Part shown: in pieces, positions 45,509-52,366 of the stretch
How the letters are laid out: each line of letters begins with the position of its first letter
Position numbering within the stretch: position 1 is the first letter of the stretch
Origin: Euryarchaeota archaeon
GTDB lineage: Archaea; Thermoplasmatota; SW-10-69-26; JACQPN01
Length of the DNA stretch: 64,000 nucleotides
Direction of reading: 5' to 3'
Assembly: GCA_016207515.1 (NCBI GenBank)
Contig: JACQPN010000002.1
Coordinates: 262,350-326,349 of the forward strand
Program-made: the position numbers and the translations under genes
The notes under the pieces: model-generated
Seen by the model: the letters and a program-made list of their open reading frames with translations, nothing else
Database searches by the model: none
Told to the model about the DNA's origin: nothing

Positions 45509-46094
45509 CGCCATCATGGGCCTCCTCATCGGCGGCCTCGTTCTAGCCGGGTTTCAACTTCTCAAAAAGCGAAATGAACACGACAAGGTAACGGAGATCA
45601 CGCTCAAGGAGCACCCGACGACGGTCGCCGAAACCGACCTCGCCAAACTCGCGAAGACGGACACCATCCTGATCGATCCGTCCGTGGTCGCGCTCATCTT
45701 CGCCTGGGCCGCCAACCATCCCAAGAACGAGGTCGGCGCCCTACTCATCGGCCAACCCGATGGAAGATTCCTCAAAATCCATGACCTGGTCCGCGCCGAG
45801 AACGTGGGAACGGCAACCGAGATTGATTTCACGCCCCGGGACTTCGAGCGCGCACGCGCGAAGACAGGGAACGGTCGCATGGTCGTGGGCTGGGCACACT
45901 CGCATCCCACGTACACCGCCTTCATGTCCGGAACCGATCAACGGTTCCAATCGCAGGGCCAGGGCCTCTACCCGGACTACGTTGGACTCGTCATCGACCC
46001 GTTCAGGCCACGGGGCGTGGAGTTCGCCTTCTACCGCGTCACGAATGACGAGGTCGTGCAACTGCCGCACCACTACTGGAGGCGCTCAGAGTGA
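45489..46094 (+). CDS. Membrane-anchored JAMM/JAB-family isopeptidase
   Basis: 201 residues from a GTG at 45489, chosen because GGAGG lies 7 bases upstream (45477-45481); it overlaps the E2 gene end by 20 bases. A TM helix (about residues 8-25) is followed by a JAB1/MPN domain with the full metalloprotease signature: Glu81 in NEVGALLIG, His137-x-His139 in WAHSHP, Ser147 and Asp150 in FMSGTD (HxH-x7-S-x2-D). The predicted role is to mature Ubl precursors after Gly-Gly and/or remove Ubl from targets at the membrane. Confidence 0.9.
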   Translation: MPSPAYNAIMGLLIGGLVLAGFQLLKKRNEHDKVTEITLKEHPTTVAETDLAKLAKTDTILIDPSVVALIFAWAANHPKNEVGALLIGQPDGRFLKIHDLVRAENVGTATEIDFTPRDFERARAKTGNGRMVVGWAHSHPTYTAFMSGTDQRFQSQGQGLYPDYVGLVIDPFRPRGVEFAFYRVTNDEVVQLPHHYWRRSE

Positions 46095-46795
46095 AGCATG
46101 AACGCCAGACGCTTATCAAGGGATGGGACCAAGCGGCCATCAGCCGGGCTTCGGTGCTGGTGGCGGGGGCGGGCGCCATTGGGTCCGCCCTCGTCACCAT
46201 GCTCACCCGACTAGGCGTTGGCGCGATCACCATCATCGACCCCGACAGGCTCGAAGCGCAAAATCTGGAGAATCAGGCCTACGACGAGAGCGACCTCGGG
46301 AAATCGAAGGCATTCGCGCTCGCCGAGCGGATGCACCGTATCGACCCAGCGCTCCGCGTCACGCCGGTCGCGTGCCGGATTGAGGACTATCGGGGACCCG
46401 TTGACGCGGATTACTTGTTCGGTTGCTTCGACAACGTCGCAGCGCGCCACTACATCAATTTCATGGCCGTCACCGGCGGGAAGACGCTGGTTGACGCTGG
46501 AATCGAGAACTTTTGGGGCGCGATTAAAACCATCATCCCAGGCAAGACCGCGTGCCAAGGGTGCCTTCCGACGGTCCAGTCGAGTGCAGTGAAGGCGTCT
46601 TGTTCCAGCGACCCGATTCCAAGCACGTTCGTGACGGCAAACATGGCCGCAGGCTTGCAGGCGATCCAGTTCCTAAAACTGGTACGCGGCGAACGGGTTC
46701 ACTCGTACGTCTACTTCGACCTCGCCCGCAGTACCCTCTACAACTACGATTACAAGCCGAACCCCAAATGCGAGATTTGCGGGGGATCGACGTGA
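46091..46795 (+). CDS. E1-like ThiF/MoeB-family activating enzyme
   Basis: 234 residues; the GTG overlaps the JAB stop (GTGA). ERQTLIKGWDQ resembles the E1 N-terminal Arg motif, followed by the nucleotide loop GAGAIGS (26-32), IIDPDRLEAQNLENQ (49-62) and DLGKSKA. Zinc-binding pairs are CQGC (155-158) and CEIC (227-230). A candidate catalytic Cys171 lies in KASCSSDP, just before the AAGLQAIQFLKL helix. The usual NLxRQ motif reads NLENQ, so the conserved Arg is replaced. It should adenylate the Ubl C-terminus and pass it to the E2. Confidence 0.87.
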   Translation: MKHERQTLIKGWDQAAISRASVLVAGAGAIGSALVTMLTRLGVGAITIIDPDRLEAQNLENQAYDESDLGKSKAFALAERMHRIDPALRVTPVACRIEDYRGPVDADYLFGCFDNVAARHYINFMAVTGGKTLVDAGIENFWGAIKTIIPGKTACQGCLPTVQSSAVKASCSSDPIPSTFVTANMAAGLQAIQFLKLVRGERVHSYVYFDLARSTLYNYDYKPNPKCEICGGST

Positions 46796-46998
46796 CGGGT
46801 ATCGTCGACCGAATCGCTTCGCAGTTCCTCTTCACCTTCGCACTGATGGGTGACCTCATGCTGAAGACGCGAGTTCCGTTGCTCCTTCCTTTGGCGTTGC
46901 TCGCGTTGGTCTACGTGTGGCCCTTCGCCTTGTTCCTCATCTTCTGCGCATGGGCGTCCGTGGGGAAGACGGAGTGGTTGGAGAGGTATCGACGATGA
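46792..46998 (+). CDS. Small two-helix membrane protein 1
   Basis: 68 residues; its GTG overlaps the E1 stop (GTGA). Residues 30-56 form a hydrophobic hairpin (VPLLLPLALLALVYVW, FALFLIFCAW) after a short amphipathic N-terminus, with a charged end KTEWLERYRR. No family recognised. Strict coupling indicates a component of the Ubl system. Confidence 0.65.
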   Translation: MTGIVDRIASQFLFTFALMGDLMLKTRVPLLLPLALLALVYVWPFALFLIFCAWASVGKTEWLERYRR

Positions 46999-47186
46999 AG
47001 ACCATTCCGGCCAACGTGCGACTACTTCCCTGGTGGCATGTCTTTGGCCAAGGCCTCATCGTCGGCCTCCTAGTCGGCTTCTTCGTCACGTTCAACATAC
47101 TGCTACTGGTACTCGTCGGCGTCGTCACCCTGGCCTACCATGTGGAGTACGCGTGGCGAACCGAGTGGAGGAAACAGCGTGGCTGA
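46995..47186 (+). CDS. Small two-helix membrane protein 2
   Basis: 63 residues; the ATG overlaps the previous stop (ATGA). A hydrophobic stretch covers about residues 19-48 (GLIVGLLVGFF, ILLLVLVGVVTLAY), and the tail is basic (TEWRKQRG). No family recognised. Confidence 0.65.
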   Translation: MKTIPANVRLLPWWHVFGQGLIVGLLVGFFVTFNILLLVLVGVVTLAYHVEYAWRTEWRKQRG

Positions 47187-47367
47187 CTACTCGCCCCACG
47201 TCAAGATCCTCACGTTCTTCCTGATCCTAGTCCTCACGTACTTCATCATGGCCTTCACCTTCAACATCGAGAACCTCTGGCGAAGCCTCATCATCGTCAT
47301 CGCCGTCATCGTCCTCGTAATCACGGTCCTCGCACGCTTCGGAGGCAACCTTGGCGGGACCGACTAG
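47179..47367 (+). CDS. Small two-helix membrane protein 3
   Basis: 62 residues; the GTG overlaps the previous gene by 8 bases. Two hydrophobic helices (about 9-25 and 31-49) are followed by the tail ARFGGNLGGTD, which carries two Gly-Gly pairs. Its end overlaps the ATPase gene by 17 bases. Confidence 0.62.
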   Translation: MADYSPHVKILTFFLILVLTYFIMAFTFNIENLWRSLIIVIAVIVLVITVLARFGGNLGGTD

Positions 47368-49714
47368 AATCCTAGGCTTCAACCCGAAGCAGGCCCAGCA
47401 CAAGGTTCCCTGGATCCCCGCCGACTGGATTCTGACGATTGATCTGGATGGCGTGCCGCGGCTCTACTTCGACTTCTGGCGGACCGGCCTGCTCGGGCGG
47501 GAAAGGAACGGGAAAATCCAGCAACGCGCGATTGAAGCCTTGTCGAGCGACTACGTTCTTCACGCCAGGCCCGAAGCGCCACCACAAACGAACCTCCGTT
47601 ACGCCTATTCGTGCACGTACTCGAACGACCGCCTCCCGGAAGCCTGCATGACCCTACTCCAACTCGGCATCAAAACGCGCCTCCACCTACTCGTTCAAGA
47701 CCGTGGACATCTGGCGAGCTTCGCCGTCGCCACGGAGCGGCCCGTGCCCCACGTGCTTCGTCAATTCTTCCGCGACCTCGAAGAAATCACGTCCCAAGAT
47801 TTCGAAGCCGTCGCGGCCGGCCACACGCTGCGACCCAAGCACCTAACGCGATTCACGCTACCAACTCTTCCGGGTCTTCTCTCAGCAGCGCCAACGGTTC
47901 TTCCGCTCGAGTCCTCGACGCCCCCGCATGGCGCGGCAATCCAGCTGGGCGAAATTCTGAGCCCCATCAACGGCAAACCCATCGGGCCCGCTTTCCTCAC
48001 TCTTGACGCCCTGAACCATCATGTATTGGTCGCTGGAACGACTGGCGCAGGAAAGACGAACACCGTCCTCCGCATGATCCAAGAGACCCACGGTCAAGTC
48101 GAAGGGATACTCGTTTTCGACGTGAAACAAGAATACCGAACCCTGCACGCTTCTCTGAACGCCAAAGTCTATGGCTTCACCGGTCGAAACCTCCTCACCC
48201 ACAACCTCCTGAAACCAAGTGGCCCGCCCGCGCAATGGGTCAAGGAATTCTCATCGATCTTCAGCGAAGTGATCAATCGCTACGTCCCGGCTGTCGGAAG
48301 CAAGGACATCGTGGCCGAAACCCTCGACAAACTCTACCGGGAACGAGGCATCTACGAAGACGGAGTCAACTACCCACACATCGGAGACCTCATAGAAGCA
48401 CTTGAAAAGAGGCCCACGAGCGGCCGGGAAGCCGGATGGAGCTCGTCGGCGCTACGCGTCCTTCGCTCGCTCATGATCGGCACCACTCGACAGGCCTTCT
48501 GCGTTCGAGAAGGAATCGCCCTCGAAGCACTCCTCAACGGAGTAACGGTCGTAGAACTCGACGGCCTCGGAGATCCCGCAGGCAGCGCGCTTCTCGTCAG
48601 CGTCCTTCTCCAAAAAATACGCGACCGCCTCCAACGCGAAAAAACGGAAGGCCTACGACACCTCATCGTGTTCGAAGAAGCCCAACACTTACTCGCACTC
48701 GGGCAAGAATCCACGTCAGTCCTCACGACCACATGTCGGGAAATACGATACCTCGGCGTCGGACTAGTCTTCGTGACCCAGATGCCGAACGAGTTCAGCA
48801 AACACGCCCTCGCAAACGTCAACACCACCATCATCCACAAACTCATCCGACCACAGGACCAGCACACGGCCGCCGCTCTACTCCGACTAAACGACGACGC
48901 GGAGGACGCCCAAGCACGGCTTGGCGTGGGACAAGCCCTCGTTCGATCGGACGCGCTCAATCTCGTCCAAATCCCCGAAATCCAGCGGCCCGAAGTAAGG
49001 GACGTTGACCTGTCCCAAACAGTCCCAAACCCCGAAGAGCGGTCCCCAACACATGCGGAGCGCCACGAAGTCGAAAAACGCCTCACAAGGCTCACGCCTC
49101 GCGATTGGGCCGTCTTCAACGCCATCGCCGGGTCCCGGGCAATCAGCCCACGCGCCATCCGGGAACTCCTCAAGCGCAGCCAAAGCGCCGTCAGAGCCAG
49201 TCTGACGAGACTCATCAACCTCGGCCTCGTAGCCTACCTCGAAGCCAAAACCAACGAAGGGAGACCACCAAGCATCTACTTCCTACGCCCCTACGGCACC
49301 GACGCCTACACGATGAAAGCCGGAAGGTCGCCAGATCGAATCCACGCCGCCGCAGCGGACCACAAGGAACTCGTCGAGGAAGTAACCCGTATCCTCGGAG
49401 TCGAACGAATCCCGGACCGACACTTTGACCTCCTCTACGCCGCCGAAGGCCACGAACGAGCAATCGAGATCGAAACCGGCGCCAACAAGAACGACCAGAT
49501 ACTCATCAACGTCACCAAATCCATCGAACTCCAAGGAGAGGCACACTTTGTAGCCGCCGACGACACCACCCTCAACAGAATCCTCCAAATCACCGCCAAG
49601 CACAGCTTCGACACGAGGACCATGATCGCAGTCAATGTCACGACTCTGAACGAGATTCGAACGGGCCGATGGCGCGCCTACACGTTTGAGACCGAGAAAC
49701 CCCAGACTACGTGA
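47351..49714 (+). CDS. HerA/FtsK-type ATPase with winged-helix and nuclease-like C-terminal domains
   Basis: 787 residues from a TTG overlapping the preceding gene. An N-terminal ~215-residue unassigned domain is followed by a HerA-type P-loop core: Walker A GTTGAGKT (229-236), FDVKQEY and Walker B LIVFEEAQ (438-445), then a TQMP sensor. A winged helix lies near 585-650 (RAISPRAIRELLKRS). The C-terminal ~90 residues contain HFDLLYAAEG...AIEIETG, resembling the (D)...E-x-E core of restriction-endonuclease-fold domains, which is uncertain. It is the last gene of the Ubl operon and is likely a hexameric DNA-translocating motor. Confidence 0.78.
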   Translation: MAGPTRILGFNPKQAQHKVPWIPADWILTIDLDGVPRLYFDFWRTGLLGRERNGKIQQRAIEALSSDYVLHARPEAPPQTNLRYAYSCTYSNDRLPEACMTLLQLGIKTRLHLLVQDRGHLASFAVATERPVPHVLRQFFRDLEEITSQDFEAVAAGHTLRPKHLTRFTLPTLPGLLSAAPTVLPLESSTPPHGAAIQLGEILSPINGKPIGPAFLTLDALNHHVLVAGTTGAGKTNTVLRMIQETHGQVEGILVFDVKQEYRTLHASLNAKVYGFTGRNLLTHNLLKPSGPPAQWVKEFSSIFSEVINRYVPAVGSKDIVAETLDKLYRERGIYEDGVNYPHIGDLIEALEKRPTSGREAGWSSSALRVLRSLMIGTTRQAFCVREGIALEALLNGVTVVELDGLGDPAGSALLVSVLLQKIRDRLQREKTEGLRHLIVFEEAQHLLALGQESTSVLTTTCREIRYLGVGLVFVTQMPNEFSKHALANVNTTIIHKLIRPQDQHTAAALLRLNDDAEDAQARLGVGQALVRSDALNLVQIPEIQRPEVRDVDLSQTVPNPEERSPTHAERHEVEKRLTRLTPRDWAVFNAIAGSRAISPRAIRELLKRSQSAVRASLTRLINLGLVAYLEAKTNEGRPPSIYFLRPYGTDAYTMKAGRSPDRIHAAAADHKELVEEVTRILGVERIPDRHFDLLYAAEGHERAIEIETGANKNDQILINVTKSIELQGEAHFVAADDTTLNRILQITAKHSFDTRTMIAVNVTTLNEIRTGRWRAYTFETEKPQTT

Positions 49715-49932
49715 GAAGACAAAGAGGTCCCAAACGGTCGACGTCGACCTATTCCGCGGCGGCTTGGTCGCGAGCGGAATCGCGCTGCCTAGCTTTGACA
49801 GGTACCGCTATCTTGCTTCGCCTTGCACTCATTGCACAATTCTCCGGACGTTGGCTTATCGTATCGCTCATCGTAGTCGGAGATTGGGCAGCTTGAGCAG
49901 TTCCGACACCAGTGCCACGTATCACTCCCTCG

Positions 49933-49962
49933 TTTCTTCCTTTAAGAAATTGGTGCGCACCA
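49933..49962. promoter_or_regulatory. Paired palindromes in an intergenic region
   Basis: TTTCTT-cctttAAGAAA (49933-49949) is followed two bases later by the perfect 12-base palindrome TGGTGCGCACCA (49951-49962). They lie in the 408-base gap between the ATPase and cyclase-like genes, which otherwise shows no gene. Confidence 0.35.
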
Positions 49963-50122
49963 CCAGAGGAAGCCTTCAAAAGGAGAACGAAAGGCTGTCC
50001 ACAACATTGGTCGTGTAATGAGTAGAACTGGGTGGGCCGTGCCCATGATCACCCTCCTTTTCGTAGCGAAAATCGCCTTCCTTGAAACGAATCTATTTCA
50101 TGTCGCGACCTGTTCTCTCTAA

Positions 50123-50875
50123 GTGATGGAGTCCAATACGGACGAAGCAAAACCTCTGGCCATTGCCATGATGGACATTCTTGGCTTTGGGAACTCCTTT
50201 CGCCGGCACGGACCCACAAGAATGGCTCATCTCTACAAACGGCTTATTGCCCTGACGGATGAGCAAGCTGAAGGCGGTCTAGTCATCAAGCCCGTTCCAA
50301 ATGGCAAGGGGTCATTCAACCCCGCAATCGGTTGGTTTCATCCTCAACACACGCAATTTAGTGACACCATCCTTTTTTGGGTACCTTGGAACCCTATTTC
50401 GTTATCCTGCCTTACGGAGCTTTGTGCCGAAGCAGTCTGTTCGGCCTTAGAGATTGGCCTAGCCCTACGCGGTGCGATTACGATTGGACTGGCAGAGATG
50501 GATAACGAGGAGCGCCTGTATCTCGGTGAGCCGCTCATTGAGGCGGCTGAAACCGAGAAAGCCCAGGAATGGATTGGCATTTCCTTTGGGCCATCGATCG
50601 CTAAGACACCCTATAATCGCGGCCTCTACCTTGATGGCCTTACGGCCTACAAAAGCCATGTGAAACCCGGAAAAGAAGCAGCTGTGCCCGGGCTTGTCGT
50701 TGATTGGCCTCGCCGGTGGCGAGATTCACGAAAGGAGAACGTGGGCGACCTGTTGCGAAGACTCGATGACGATCCTCTTTTCTCGACGTACTACAATCGG
50801 ACTCTGGATTTTCTTACGTTTTCAGCGCAAAATGAGAATTGGTTCCATCGACGCACTAACCTACCGCCTGGGTAG
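50123..50875 (+). CDS. Class III nucleotidyl-cyclase-fold protein
   Basis: 250 residues from a GTG about 25-30 bases after an AT-rich TCTATTT. MMDILGFG (Asp18) resembles the first metal-binding motif of class III cyclases (F-x-D-I-x-G-F). FSDTILFW (Asp81) and LRGAITIGLAE...YLGEPLIEAAETEKA match the second metal site and the R-x-G-I-x-x-G...Y-x-G-x-x-V-x-x-A-x-x-x-E run. A cyclase-homology fold is likely; whether it makes a cyclic nucleotide is uncertain. It stands alone between the Ubl operon and the R-M-like pair. Confidence 0.5.
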   Translation: MMESNTDEAKPLAIAMMDILGFGNSFRRHGPTRMAHLYKRLIALTDEQAEGGLVIKPVPNGKGSFNPAIGWFHPQHTQFSDTILFWVPWNPISLSCLTELCAEAVCSALEIGLALRGAITIGLAEMDNEERLYLGEPLIEAAETEKAQEWIGISFGPSIAKTPYNRGLYLDGLTAYKSHVKPGKEAAVPGLVVDWPRRWRDSRKENVGDLLRRLDDDPLFSTYYNRTLDFLTFSAQNENWFHRRTNLPPG

Positions 50876-51013
50876 GCAGCTTGACGACAAGCGCCCCGCT
50901 GCTTCACGGGCCGTCGATTCTCAGCAAAGACCGTTAACAAGGGAATCAAAGCCGGAGCCGAAGCGTGGTCCCACATTATCAGTCTTGCCTCCCACCGGAT
51001 GATCGAGGCTACA

Positions 51014-52366
51014 TCAAGACTTCTGCAAAACTATGATGGATTCCTTCTCAATCTTAGCGTTGTGCTTCGTCGGATACTGCATTACCCGGTTCTTGATGTC
51101 GTACCGGGCGGTCTTAACATGCTCGAACCCGACCTCCTCCCCCAACCAGGTCAAGGTCTTCGCGGTTGGAACGGTACGGCCTCCCGTCGTACTGTTGCCG
51201 ACTATTATGACGCAATGGCCGCCGGAAGGAAGGTAGTCGAAAAAGATCTTCAGCCGCGAACTCATATCATTGAAGTATTGCCACAGAACGCGCGCTTTGT
51301 GGGAGCGCTGTTCGTCGATCAGGCCTTCGATTAGTCCGTCAAGTGGACGGAATCCGAGTGCTGGCGGAACCTGGACGGTCTCTCCGACTATGGTCCGTCC
51401 GACAAACTTCCTTTTTAGTACGACTACTTGTTCCTCGTCCAAAAAGCGGCCGACGAAGTACTCGAGACGGTGTCGCCGCCAGTACTCGATTGCATTGCAG
51501 TACGGTGGAGAGAAAAGGATGAGGTCTGCCTCCAGCTTTGCGGCTCGCTTTGACGTGCCTAGGCCGGCGGAATCTGATTGTGATATGGTAGAAGGCGTTA
51601 GGCGCGTCTTGTTCTCTTGAAGATACTGAGTGAACTCGCCCATCCTTTGGAGGCCCAACGTTGCCCGGCGCTCGAACTCGCTGAACACATCAATCTCGTA
51701 TCCTTCCCGAATCTTCTCCTTCATGTGCTTCGTGATTTCGAGCCCGCTTACCGGTTGAGGGTCAGCCAGACTGATGCGGCGAATCGAGCTCAGGAGGCAG
51801 GCCCAGAAGAATCTCCTAACGTCGCTTCCTCGCTGGGGCAGGCCGCCGTTGAAGATAGAATGGTCAATCCGCGCGTAGTCGACGAGGGCGTAGCGGCGAA
51901 ACCAGTAGGTCAGACGCTCTAGGTCCCGCGCCTTCACCTGGGCAAGGCTCTTTCGCATAACGTCGTGCCGAATGTCTCGGAACTTCCGGATCTCAATCTC
52001 ATCCTGGTTGCGTCGGAATCTCTGGAGGGCGTCCGACAGGTCCTTCCAAGCTGCGGCCAGCGTCTCTTCAGAAATTGGAGTGGTCTTTACGCGAGCGAAG
52101 AACACGCTCACGGGATCAATGTCTATTGAGAGGGACGGGATTCCGGCGGCTTTGGCCTCGACGGCCACTGTCCCGACGCCAGCCATGGGGTCGATGACGG
52201 CCTTAGGATCTGCGGACCGAAGAACGTGCTCCACAAGGGGTGGGTGAAACTTGCCCGGGAAGCGAAAAAGGTCGTGGGTGAACCTATGTCCGTGACCTCC
52301 CTCCCATTCAAGCAAGTTTATGTCTGGTACCATGTGACTACCCATGAGTGGCGTCCTTGACGTCAA
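51014..52366 (-). CDS. DNA methyltransferase (N4-cytosine/N6-adenine type)
   Basis: 450 residues. Motif I DPMAGVGTVAVEA lies at 59-71, the acidic SIDIDPVSV follows, and the catalytic motif SPPYCNAIEYW is near residue 285, after a long insertion that probably includes the target-recognition region. SPPY is typical of amino-methylating enzymes. The start (TTG at 52366) overlaps the stop of the GHKL-nuclease gene; ATGs at 52345 and 52333 are alternatives. Coupling to that gene suggests the modification half of a restriction-modification-like system. Confidence 0.85.
   Translation of the reverse strand: MTSRTPLMGSHMVPDINLLEWEGGHGHRFTHDLFRFPGKFHPPLVEHVLRSADPKAVIDPMAGVGTVAVEAKAAGIPSLSIDIDPVSVFFARVKTTPISEETLAAAWKDLSDALQRFRRNQDEIEIRKFRDIRHDVMRKSLAQVKARDLERLTYWFRRYALVDYARIDHSIFNGGLPQRGSDVRRFFWACLLSSIRRISLADPQPVSGLEITKHMKEKIREGYEIDVFSEFERRATLGLQRMGEFTQYLQENKTRLTPSTISQSDSAGLGTSKRAAKLEADLILFSPPYCNAIEYWRRHRLEYFVGRFLDEEQVVVLKRKFVGRTIVGETVQVPPALGFRPLDGLIEGLIDEQRSHKARVLWQYFNDMSSRLKIFFDYLPSGGHCVIIVGNSTTGGRTVPTAKTLTWLGEEVGFEHVKTARYDIKNRVMQYPTKHNAKIEKESIIVLQKS

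Noticed and set aside
44419-49714. RING-type E3 ligase within the Ubl operon
   Set aside because: I searched the small proteins and gene ends for the Cys/His pattern of a RING or other treble-clef domain and found none. The only Cys pairs are the E1 zinc sites.
49711-49979. Short frames in the gap after the HerA-type ATPase
   Set aside because: Atypical composition with no start signals. The palindromes and TATA-like core there suggest regulatory DNA instead.
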